This document shows positions 1 through 6,336 of a DNA stretch of 6,437 bases, one piece after another; position 1 is the stretch's first letter; each line of letters opens with the position of its first letter. The DNA is taken from assembly GCA_934630385.1 (NCBI GenBank), contig CAKTWE010000092.1, positions 1 to 6,437 on the forward strand, in the 5' to 3' direction. The position numbers and the translations under genes were made by a program. The notes under the pieces are model-generated. The model was not told where the DNA came from. It made no database searches and saw nothing but the letters and a program-made list of their open reading frames with translations. The stretch is from an uncultured Collinsella sp. (GTDB taxonomy: Bacteria; Actinomycetota; Coriobacteriia; Coriobacteriales; Coriobacteriaceae).

Positions 1-198
1 CTCATAGGTTATGCCAGCCACCTCGACCGTCTGCGAATCATAGGCCTTGGCCTTCTTGGACTTCTCCTGCACAGGCGCGCTCCCGCCCGAGCCACTCGGC
101 GCATTACCGCCGCAGCCGGCAAGCGTACACACCAACACAGCCGAAAGCGTCACGGTGGGAATTCCTAACAGCAGCTTCTTCGTCATGGGCTTCATCAT
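1..198 (-). CDS. Secreted lipoprotein, N-terminal part (runs off left edge)
   Basis: Sixty-six codons are visible, reading out of the window. The N-terminus has a classic lipoprotein signal: a basic start (KPMTKK, residues 3-8), a hydrophobic core (about 9-27) and a lipobox LAGC with the lipidated Cys at residue 29, followed by a Gly/Ser/Pro linker (30-42) and a Lys-rich stretch (46-51). It should be exported by Sec, processed by Lsp and anchored on the outer face of the cytoplasmic membrane. The start at 198 is chosen because AAAGGAG (207-213) lies 8 bases upstream; in-frame ATGs at 195 and 186 are weaker alternatives. The functional domain lies beyond the left edge, so no role can be given. 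It is divergent from the topoisomerase operon. The signal peptide is seen directly; function is unknown. Confidence 0.82.
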   Translation of the reverse strand, partial: MMKPMTKKLLLGIPTVTLSAVLVCTLAGCGGNAPSGSGGSAPVQEKSKKAKAYDSQTVEVAGITYE

Positions 199-309
199 CC
201 TCACCGCTCCTTTCGGCTTGTAGCTCATCCGTTGCCCGAGTCGCAAGTCGGCCCCGTGGCATCGGCTTCCACTATGAGCGTATGACGAAGCGCGGCGCCG
301 GCGAAGTGA

Positions 310-404
310 CCCGTGGCCCAAATAACGACCCGCCAGCGTTCCTTATGGGCCAAAGGGACTCGCACACGCACGCCCGTGGCCCATAAAACGAGACGCTTGT
401 CCCA
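310..404. repeat. Cluster of TGGCCCA/TGGGCCA motifs
   Basis: A 19-base element beginning CCCGTGGCCCA occurs at 310-328 and 373-391 as a direct repeat with 17 of 19 matches. Between them, TTATGGGCCA (343-352) is an exact 10-base inverted match to TGGCCCATAA (377-386). The heptamer starts at 314 (forward), 346 (inverted) and 377 (forward), with a degenerate TGTCCCA at 398. The offsets of 32, 31 and 21 bases are close to three, three and two helical turns. This could be an operator array for a DNA-binding regulator, a structured RNA element or a dispersed genomic repeat. The repeats are plain in the sequence; the role is unknown. Confidence 0.6.
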
Positions 405-460
405 ATGTTCGATTCGATCCATCCGCAAACAAGGTAGGGCGCCTCCAGCCGCCTTCAAAC

Positions 461-497
461 TTACTCGGGCAGAATCAACTCGGTCTTGTCCGAGTAA
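461..497. repeat. Inverted repeat with two alternative pairings
   Basis: TTACTCGG (461-468) is an exact inverted match to CCGAGTAA (490-497). As RNA the stem could extend to 12 pairs (461-472 with 486-497) with two G-U pairs. A second ACTCGG at 478-483 could instead pair with CCGAGT (490-495) around a 6-base loop, so the two hairpins exclude each other. The element lies 20 bases upstream of the LexA-type box and upstream of the predicted promoter. It is therefore more likely a protein-binding dyad than an RNA switch, unless a promoter lies further upstream. Confidence 0.5.
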
Positions 498-516
498 ACG
501 CCGTTCCATCAAATTC

Positions 517-530
517 CGAACGATTGTTCG
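517..530. promoter_or_regulatory. Putative LexA (SOS) box
   Basis: CGAACGATTGTTCG is a perfect CGAAC-N4-GTTCG dyad. It matches 13 of 14 positions of the Gram-positive LexA/DinR consensus CGAACRNRYGTTYG; the only departure is T at the eighth position. The following A also fits the actinobacterial form ending GTTCGA. It lies 16 bases upstream of the predicted -35 box of the topoisomerase operon, centred near -58 from the expected transcription start, which is somewhat far for simple steric repression. The motif is seen directly; LexA control is inferred. Confidence 0.6.
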
Positions 531-546
531 ATGGATTTCGTGTTGG

Positions 547-575
547 TTGGAATCGCCTATGGGCTGGGCTATGCT
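547..575 (+). promoter_or_regulatory. Sigma70-like promoter of the topoisomerase operon
   Basis: TTGGAA (547-552, 4/6 to TTGACA) and TATGCT (570-575, 4/6 to TATAAT) are separated by an optimal 17 bases. Transcription would start near 582, giving a leader of about 48 bases before the ATG at 630. This placement argues against the upstream in-frame ATG at 531, which would lie outside the transcript. It leaves the ATG at 591 almost leaderless. Confidence 0.5.
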
Positions 576-606
576 ACCTTGACTATCTATATGACTAAAA
601 CGCAGC

Positions 607-624
607 AAAGGAGCACCGAGAGAG
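607..624 (+). promoter_or_regulatory. Ribosome binding region of the B-subunit gene
   Basis: AAAGGAG (607-613) is a strong Shine-Dalgarno match but sits 16 bases from the ATG at 630, which is long. A weaker purine run GAGAGAG (618-624) sits 5 bases from it. No Shine-Dalgarno motif precedes the in-frame ATGs at 531 or 591, so this region favours 630 as the start. Confidence 0.5.
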
Positions 625-629
625 CGAGT

Positions 630-2627
630 ATGGCAAAAAACACCGCAAACTATGGTAACGACAGTATCCGCCAGCTCAAGGACGAGGAGCGCGTACGCCT
701 GCGCCCCGCCGTCATCTTTGGCTCGGACGGACTCGATGGCTGCGCGCATGCCGCCTTCGAGATCCTGTCCAACGCCGTTGACGAAGCACGCCAGGGCTAC
801 GGCAAGCTCATCACCCTTACCGCCTTTCGCGATGGCTCCATTCAGGTAGAGGACAACGGCCGCGGCTGCCCGCTCGACTGGAACCCTTCCGAGAAGCGCT
901 TTAACTGGGAGCTCGTCTTTTGCGAGCTCTACGCTGGCGGCAAGTACAACAATAACCAGGGCGGCGACTACGACTTCTCGCTCGGCACCAACGGCCTGGG
1001 TTCCTGCGCGACTCAGTACGCTTCCGAGTACATGGACGTCACGGTTTGGCGCGACGGCAACAAGTACTCCCTGCACTTTAAGAAGGGCAAGGTCGTCGGC
1101 GCCAAAAAGAAGGCGCTCGAGATTAAGCCCAGCGACGAGAACCGCACCGGCACCACCATCAAGTGGCGCCCCGATCTTGAGGTCTTTACCTCCATCAGCA
1201 TCCCCCACGATTGGTATCGTGAGACCATGCGCCGCCAGGCCGTGGTCAACGCCAACGTGACCTTCCGCCTGCGCATTGAGGGCGACGATGGCGAGTTTAC
1301 CGAAGAGGACTTTTGCTATCCCAAGGGCATCGAGGACTATGTGCTCGAGAAGGTCGGTGCCGACTACCTCACCGAGCCCTTCTTTATCGAAGCCGACCGC
1401 CGCGGTCGCGACCGCGAGGACCTGCCCGACTACAACGTAAAGATCACCGCGTGCATGTGCTTCTCGCGCACCTTCATGATGCAGGAGTATTACCACAACT
1501 CATCGTGGCTCGAGAACGGTGGCTCGCCCGAGAAGGCGGCTCGTAGCGCTCTGACCAGCGCCATCGATGCCTACATCAAGCAACAGGGCAAGTACAACAA
1601 AAACGAGAGCGGCATTAAGTGGCAAGACGTCCAGGACTGCCTGGTACTGGTGACCAACTGCTTCTCCACCCAGACGTCCTACGAAAACCAGACCAAGAAG
1701 GCCATCAACAACCGCTTTATCCAGCAGGCGATGACGGCATTCTTTAAGGAGCGCCTCTCGACCTATCTGATCGAGAACAAAGACGCCGCCAACAAGATCA
1801 TGGAGCAGGTGCTCATCAACAAGCGCTCGCGCGAGAATGCCGAGAAGACCCGCCAGAGCATCAAGACCAACCTGCAGCAAAAGACCGACATGGCCAACCG
1901 CGTGCAAAAGTTCATCGACTGCCGCTCCAAGGACAAGAGCCGTCGCGAGATCTACATCGTAGAGGGCGACTCGGCAGCAGGCGCCATTCGCACCTCGCGC
2001 GATGCCGAGTTCCAGGGCGTTATGCCCGTCCGCGGTAAGATCCTCAACTGCCTGAAGGAGGACTATCCGCGCATCTTTAAGTCCGACATCATCATGGACC
2101 TCATGCGCGTACTAGGCTGCGGCGTAGAGATCAAGGACAAGCGCATCAAGAACCTCGGTGCCTTTGACCTGGACAACCTCAACTGGAACAAAGTCATCAT
2201 CTGTACGGACGCCGACGTCGACGGTTATCACATTCGCACGCTCGTGCTCACCATGCTCTACCGCCTGGTGCCCACACTTATCGACGAAGGCTACGTATAT
2301 ATCGCCGAGTCGCCGCTCTACGAGATCAACTGCAAAGAGAAGACCTACTTTGCCTACACCGAGCTCGAGAAGAACGGCATCCTCAAGGAGATTGGCGACC
2401 AGAAGTGCTCGATCAACCGCTCCAAGGGTCTTGGTGAGAACGATCCAGACATGATGTGGCTCACCACCATGAACCCCGAGACGCGCCGCCTGATCAAGGT
2501 AGAGCCCGAGGACGTCACCAAGATGGAGACCATGTTCAACCTGTTGCTGGGCAACGACGAGGCGGGCCGTAAGCGCCATATCTCCGAGCACGGCAAGGAA
2601 TACCTGGACCAGCTGGACCTGCAATAG
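630..2627 (+). CDS. parE: Type IIA DNA topoisomerase subunit B (ATPase/TOPRIM), topoisomerase IV-like
   Basis: This subunit of 665 aa binds ATP and, through its TOPRIM domain, metal ions for strand cleavage; it partners with the A subunit encoded downstream. GHKL ATPase (about 1-220): FEILSNAVDEA at 43-53 carries the catalytic Glu44 and Mg-binding Asn48, and DNGRG at 75-79 contacts adenine. The ATP lid TNGLG at 120-124 differs from the usual GGLHGVG. Transducer (about 225-400): QTK at 354-356 supplies the gamma-phosphate-sensing Lys. TOPRIM (about 438-550): VEGDSA with Glu445, and TDADVDG with Asp527 and Asp529. The tail has SKGLGE (598-603) and the family's closing helices. Length matches ParE or Gram-positive GyrB (about 630-660 aa). 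The start at 630 aligns with family N-termini; an in-frame ATG at 531 adds 33 residues unlike the family. It is first in the operon, 45 bases before its partner. Membership of the family is near certain; the ParE symbol is provisional, by inference from the partner. Confidence 0.93.
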   Translation: MAKNTANYGNDSIRQLKDEERVRLRPAVIFGSDGLDGCAHAAFEILSNAVDEARQGYGKLITLTAFRDGSIQVEDNGRGCPLDWNPSEKRFNWELVFCELYAGGKYNNNQGGDYDFSLGTNGLGSCATQYASEYMDVTVWRDGNKYSLHFKKGKVVGAKKKALEIKPSDENRTGTTIKWRPDLEVFTSISIPHDWYRETMRRQAVVNANVTFRLRIEGDDGEFTEEDFCYPKGIEDYVLEKVGADYLTEPFFIEADRRGRDREDLPDYNVKITACMCFSRTFMMQEYYHNSSWLENGGSPEKAARSALTSAIDAYIKQQGKYNKNESGIKWQDVQDCLVLVTNCFSTQTSYENQTKKAINNRFIQQAMTAFFKERLSTYLIENKDAANKIMEQVLINKRSRENAEKTRQSIKTNLQQKTDMANRVQKFIDCRSKDKSRREIYIVEGDSAAGAIRTSRDAEFQGVMPVRGKILNCLKEDYPRIFKSDIIMDLMRVLGCGVEIKDKRIKNLGAFDLDNLNWNKVIICTDADVDGYHIRTLVLTMLYRLVPTLIDEGYVYIAESPLYEINCKEKTYFAYTELEKNGILKEIGDQKCSINRSKGLGENDPDMMWLTTMNPETRRLIKVEPEDVTKMETMFNLLLGNDEAGRKRHISEHGKEYLDQLDLQ

Positions 2628-2662
2628 CAGCAAATCGATAACGACGGCCCATAAGAAGTTCA

Positions 2663-2667
2663 AGAGG
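2663..2667 (+). promoter_or_regulatory. Ribosome binding site of the A-subunit gene
   Basis: AGAGG within AAGAGGAAA lies 5 bases upstream of a GTG at 2673. It supports the unusual GTG start, and no in-frame ATG nearby competes, the next being at codon 41, inside the conserved domain. Confidence 0.65.
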
Positions 2668-2672
2668 AAATC

Positions 2673-4913
2673 GTGGCAAAGAAGAAGACGAAGAACCAGC
2701 CAAAGAAAAAGCAGGTCAACGCCGAGAACGTCATCGGCCTGCACTCCGAGGTCACCGACCAGCCGATTACGCAGACGCTCGAGGTCAACTACATGCCTTA
2801 CGCCATGAGCGTCAACGTCTCGCGTGCTTTCCCCGAGATTGACGGCTTTAAGCCCTCGCACCGCAAGCTGCTCTACACCATGTACAAGATGGGTCTGCTC
2901 AAGGGCGAGCGCCAGAAGAGCGCCAACATCGTGGGCCAGACCATGAAGCTCAATCCGCACGGCGACGCCGCGATCTACGAGACGATGGTGCGCCTGGCCA
3001 CCGGCAACGAGGCGCTGCTCGCCCCCTTCGTGGAGTCGAAGGGCAACTTTGGCAAGTACTATTCGGGCGACCTGAGCTACGCCGCCTCGCGTTATACCGA
3101 GGCCAAGCTCTCCCCCATCAGCGCCGAGATCTTCAAGGACATCGACAAGGACCCGGTCGACTTCGTCGACAGCTACGACGGTGCCATGAAGGAGCCGCGC
3201 CTGCTGCCCACCACGTTCCCCAACATCCTCGTCTCGGCCAATAAGGGCATCGGCGTCGCCATGGCGTCCGACATCTGCGGCTTCAACCTCAACGAGGTCT
3301 GTACCGCCACGATGCACTACCTGCAGGATCCCGACTGCGACCTGCTCGAGTACATGCCCATGCCCGACTTCTCGACCGGCGGCGAGATTATCTACCGCCG
3401 CGAGGAGATGGAGAAGATCGTCGAGACCGGCCTGGGCAGCTTCCAGATCCGCTCCCGCTGGCGCTGGATTCCCGAAGAGCGCATCATCGAGGTCTACGAG
3501 ATCCCCTACACCACCAAGACCGATGTCATCATCGAGCGCATCGTCAAGCTCTCCAAGGAGGGCAAGGTCAAGGAGATCGCAGACATTCGCGACGAGACCG
3601 ACCTTTCGGGTCTGCGCATCGCTATCGACCTTAAGCGCGGCGTCGACCCCGACAAGCTCATGGCCAAGCTCTATCGCTCGACCACGCTGCAGGATTCGTT
3701 CTCGTGCAACTTCAACGTGCTCGTCGACGGCTATCCCCGTGTTATGGGCGTGCGCCAGATTCTGCACGAGTGGGTCAAGTGGCGTATTGAGTCCACGCGT
3801 CGCCGCATTAACTTTGATCTGGGCAAAAAGTCCGAGCGTCTGCACCTGCTGCACGGCCTTGAGGCGATCCTGCTCGACATCGACAAGGCGATCGCCATCA
3901 TCCGTGGCACCAAGCTCGAGGCCGAGGTCGTGCCCAACCTTATGCGCGGCTTCGACATCGACGAGACCCAGGCCGAGTTTGTTGCCGAGCTCAAGCTCCG
4001 CAACATCAACGAGGAGTACATCCTCAACCGCACCAAGGACATCGCCAAGCTTGAGGGCGAGATTGCCGAGCTTGAGGAGATCCTCTCCAGCGAGGAGAAC
4101 ATCAAGAAGGTCATCAGCGACGAGCTGGCCGCGGTCAACAAGAAGTACGTGATGCCGCGCCGCACGGGCAGGATCGAGCCCCATGAGGTCATCGAGGTAA
4201 GCTTGGAGCCCGAGGTCGAGGAGTACCCGGTCACCATCATGCTCTCGCGCGATGGCTACCTTAAGAAGATGACGGACCGCGTGCTCAAGAAGGCGACCAC
4301 GCTCAAGTACAAGGACGGCGACAAGCCCTTTATCGAGTTCCCGTCCTCCAACACCCACGAGCTGCTGGTCTTTACCAACAAGAGCCAGGTGTACAAGTGC
4401 AAGGTTGCAGCGTTTGAGGACACCAAGTCGGCCCAGCTGGGCTCGTACCTGCCGACCGATCTTGAGATGGAACCCGACGAGAGCGTCATCTGGGTCATCG
4501 ACCCCGAGGATTACAAGGCCGACGTGCTGTTCGTCTTTGAGAACGGCCGTGTGGTGCGCGTCGCGCTTTCTGGATACGTCACCAAGACCAACCGCAAGCG
4601 CCTCAAGAACGCCATCTACGGCGGCAGCAAGCTGCTGTATGCCCAGGTGCTCAAGGAGGATCGCGACATCGCGCTGGTCTCGAGCGACTATCGTTTGATG
4701 AACTTCAACACGTCGCTGCTCAAGACCAAGACGACTACCAACACGCAGGGCGTCCAGGCTTTCACGGCCAAGAAGGGCCGCTCGGTCACCACCGTCGGCA
4801 CGACCGAGGAGATTCTTGGCGCCGGCGTATCGGCCGAGAAGTTCACCGCGCAGAGCCTGCCCTCTGCCGGTGCCCTCATGAAAGAAAACGACATGCCGAG
4901 TCTGTTTGACTAG
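2673..4913 (+). CDS. parC: Type IIA DNA topoisomerase subunit A (DNA cleavage/rejoining), topoisomerase IV-like
   Basis: This 746-aa subunit makes the transient double-strand break and rejoins it. A Lys-rich tail (residues 3-13) precedes the winged-helix domain, which holds the catalytic pair Arg140-Tyr141 in SRYTE, and the tower follows with the DNA-bending Ile193. The quinolone-contact segment HGDAAIYE (96-103) has Ala99 where E. coli GyrA has Ser83, and Glu103, as in ParC Glu84. A coiled-coil and C-gate region spans about 380-490. The C-terminal region (about 515-700) shows several pinwheel-like repeats (for example at 518, 562, 617 and 665), but no QRRGGRG-type GyrA box is visible, and the length is near ParC (about 750) and below GyrA (over 800). 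That suggests decatenation or relaxation rather than negative supercoiling. It starts with GTG behind AAGAGGA, 45 bases after the B subunit with no terminator between, so the two are co-transcribed. Family certain; ParC rather than a divergent gyrase is inferred. Confidence 0.93.
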   Translation: MAKKKTKNQPKKKQVNAENVIGLHSEVTDQPITQTLEVNYMPYAMSVNVSRAFPEIDGFKPSHRKLLYTMYKMGLLKGERQKSANIVGQTMKLNPHGDAAIYETMVRLATGNEALLAPFVESKGNFGKYYSGDLSYAASRYTEAKLSPISAEIFKDIDKDPVDFVDSYDGAMKEPRLLPTTFPNILVSANKGIGVAMASDICGFNLNEVCTATMHYLQDPDCDLLEYMPMPDFSTGGEIIYRREEMEKIVETGLGSFQIRSRWRWIPEERIIEVYEIPYTTKTDVIIERIVKLSKEGKVKEIADIRDETDLSGLRIAIDLKRGVDPDKLMAKLYRSTTLQDSFSCNFNVLVDGYPRVMGVRQILHEWVKWRIESTRRRINFDLGKKSERLHLLHGLEAILLDIDKAIAIIRGTKLEAEVVPNLMRGFDIDETQAEFVAELKLRNINEEYILNRTKDIAKLEGEIAELEEILSSEENIKKVISDELAAVNKKYVMPRRTGRIEPHEVIEVSLEPEVEEYPVTIMLSRDGYLKKMTDRVLKKATTLKYKDGDKPFIEFPSSNTHELLVFTNKSQVYKCKVAAFEDTKSAQLGSYLPTDLEMEPDESVIWVIDPEDYKADVLFVFENGRVVRVALSGYVTKTNRKRLKNAIYGGSKLLYAQVLKEDRDIALVSSDYRLMNFNTSLLKTKTTTNTQGVQAFTAKKGRSVTTVGTTEEILGAGVSAEKFTAQSLPSAGALMKENDMPSLFD

Positions 4914-4952
4914 GACGACGGCAGCCAAACCGTCATGGTTTAACTAAGCAGC

Positions 4953-4989
4953 GGGGCCCGGAGCGCAGCAACATCGCGCTCCGGGCCCC
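4953..4989. terminator. GC-rich hairpin terminator between convergent genes
   Basis: GGGGCCCGGAGCGC (4953-4966) pairs perfectly over 14 bases with 4976-4989 around a 9-base loop. It lies 39 bases after the A-subunit stop and 22 bases from the stop of the convergent ATPase gene, so it can serve both strands. No T-tract follows on either side, unlike a canonical intrinsic terminator; U-less hairpins of this kind have been proposed to terminate in actinobacteria. A minor 5-bp hairpin (AAACC 4927-4931, GGTTT 4937-4941) precedes it. Confidence 0.75.
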
Positions 4990-5011
4990 ATGCATTACAG
5001 CAGCATCATCC

Positions 5012-6301
5012 CTATAGACAAAATGCCGCATAAAGTGGAACAGACATAAGCCCATCATTCATTCCAAAGGGCTTAGTCGATAGCCTGATAAGGCGCACGC
5101 CCGGATGGGTCTTTTTAAGTGAGGACAGGCTTCGAGATCTTGTGTTCTCTCCCGCCTTGACTTCAATCGCAGACAAGCATCCCTGCTTCTCTACTACAAA
5201 GTCGATTTCCGCACGATTATCTCGCGCCCAATAATGCAGCGGATAGCCCATGGCTGAAAGCTGTTGGGCGACGTAGTTTTCGGTAAGTGCACCCATGAAT
5301 GTGCCACCGATGCCGGCAAGAATATCGGCGCGTTGAGCACCGGCCTTGGAGACGAGCAGTCCTGTATCCGCCTGATAGATTTTAAAAGCAGAAGGGTTAA
5401 CGAAGGCCTCTAAAGGGCTTTCGATCTGCCCGACTAGGCTGCAGCGCACCACCGTACCCGACAATACAAGCCAGTCGAGAGCATCTCCAAAGAGAGACGC
5501 ATTGCCCCCCGCTCGCACTACCTTGTATTGAAACTTACGATTCTCTTTGGCAAGCTGCTGTGGAATGGAATCGAAGCACGCACGCGTCTTTGCGCTCAAG
5601 CGTTCATCAGCATATTTATTAGTGTCGGCGGAGTATCCGTCGAGAATAATCCGATGCTTTTCGGCCACATCAATGATTGACTGATCATCGATATACGTTT
5701 GGACCGCCTCGGGCATTCCGCCAACAACAAGATACTGCCGATAGAGCCCAAGCGCCTTTTCATGAAGGCTTGGCGCAAGAGGACCCATTAACTCGAATGA
5801 CGAGCGTATCTCGTCGACCAGCTGATCGTGCCCCATCGCCCAGAGAAACTCCTCGAAATCGAGTGGAGTCATCTCAATCAAGTCGGTCTTTCCGACGGGG
5901 AACGAATACGACTGATGGTTAATGGCAACCCCAAGAAGCGACCCAGCAGCCGCAACGTAATACTCGGGAGCATCTTCGCAAAAGTATTTAAGGGAAGTGA
6001 GCGCTTCCTCGCATGCCTGGATCTCGTCAATGAACAGTAAGGTTTTGCCAGGCACGATACGCTGTCCCGTACGAGCCTCGATCGCGCGTACGATCGAATG
6101 AGGGTCAAGACCGCCCGAAAAATCCGCTCGCGCCGACCGGTCGTTCTCAAGATTAACGTAGACAACCGATTCGAAAAGATCCTGAGCGTACGTTCTGAGC
6201 AGATAGGTCTTGCCACACTGGCGCACGCCTTTGACCAGCAAAGGTTTTCTATCAGCTCTGTCTCGCCATTCCCTAAGAAGCTCGTCTGCCTTGCGACGCA
6301 T
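5012..6301 (-). CDS. AAA_14/DUF4143 family ATPase
   Basis: This 429-aa protein has the two-part layout of the AAA_14-DUF4143 family. The N-terminal P-loop ATPase (about 19-150) has Walker A GVRQCGKT (25-32, Lys31) and Walker B LLFIDEIQ (88-95, Asp92/Glu93), plus a sensor-like AAAGS (117-121). A middle segment carries the family's VVGGMPEAV (192-200). The C-terminal DUF4143 part (about 215-390) ends in a motif like PD-(D/E)XK nucleases: Glu340, EIDF (365-368) and EVK (380-382). No signal peptide or membrane segment is visible, so it is probably cytoplasmic. Cellular role and substrate are unknown; the family is common, often multi-copy and often horizontally spread in gut bacteria. GC is visibly lower than in the topoisomerase genes, consistent with transfer. 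ATG 6301 is chosen over TTG 6307 because AGGGGAGG ends 6 bases before the former and abuts the latter. It converges on the topoisomerase operon and seems to be transcribed alone. Confidence 0.92.
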   Translation of the reverse strand: MRRKADELLREWRDRADRKPLLVKGVRQCGKTYLLRTYAQDLFESVVYVNLENDRSARADFSGGLDPHSIVRAIEARTGQRIVPGKTLLFIDEIQACEEALTSLKYFCEDAPEYYVAAAGSLLGVAINHQSYSFPVGKTDLIEMTPLDFEEFLWAMGHDQLVDEIRSSFELMGPLAPSLHEKALGLYRQYLVVGGMPEAVQTYIDDQSIIDVAEKHRIILDGYSADTNKYADERLSAKTRACFDSIPQQLAKENRKFQYKVVRAGGNASLFGDALDWLVLSGTVVRCSLVGQIESPLEAFVNPSAFKIYQADTGLLVSKAGAQRADILAGIGGTFMGALTENYVAQQLSAMGYPLHYWARDNRAEIDFVVEKQGCLSAIEVKAGENTRSRSLSSLKKTHPGVRLIRLSTKPFGMNDGLMSVPLYAAFCL

Positions 6302-6307
6302 ACGCAA

Positions 6308-6316
6308 CCTCCCCTC
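6308..6316 (-). promoter_or_regulatory. Ribosome binding site of the ATPase gene
   Basis: On the minus strand GAGGGGAGG ends 6 bases before ATG 6301, an ideal spacing, but touches the TTG at 6307 with no gap. This decides for the ATG and a product two residues shorter than the longest open frame. Confidence 0.75.
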
Positions 6317-6336
6317 ATGAACTTCTGTTTGACAAT

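Larger units (their letters stand above)
199..629. other. Divergent intergenic region, no credible gene
   Basis: These 431 bases separate the lipoprotein from the topoisomerase operon. Open frames crossing it on both strands lack a ribosome binding site and recognisable protein sequence, and they run through the promoter and repeats, so they are treated as chance. The content is regulatory: a motif cluster (310-404), an inverted repeat (461-497), a LexA-type box (517-530), a plus-strand promoter (547-575) and the leader of the B-subunit gene. For the minus-strand lipoprotein, the best promoter I can find is weak: TTGCGA, 18 bases, then TACAAG, close to its start codon. I do not list it separately. 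Confidence 0.75.

Noticed and set aside
461..497. A terminator for a gene upstream of the topoisomerase operon.
   Set aside because: No plus-strand gene precedes it in the window, the loop is long, and no T-tract follows.
313..582. An 89-codon plus-strand open frame in the intergenic region.
   Set aside because: It has no ribosome binding site, runs through the repeats, LexA box and promoter, and gives low-complexity Arg/Ser/Thr-rich sequence unlike a folded protein.
531..629. An N-terminal extension of the B subunit from ATG 531 or ATG 591.
   Set aside because: ATG 531 overlaps the end of the LexA box region and lies upstream of the predicted transcription start; neither codon has a Shine-Dalgarno motif; and the extra residues have no counterpart in the family.
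225..1496. A 423-codon open frame on the minus strand across the intergenic region and the start of the B-subunit gene.
   Set aside because: Most of it is antisense to the conserved ATPase domain, and its apparent protein repeat at the end (WATG occurring twice) simply reflects the DNA repeats at 310-391.
2112..4928. A 938-codon open frame on the minus strand opposite both topoisomerase genes.
   Set aside because: It mirrors two unmistakable conserved genes. Its translation is a repetitive Leu/Val/Asp/Gly-rich text typical of the antisense of GC-ending codons, with no recognisable motif.
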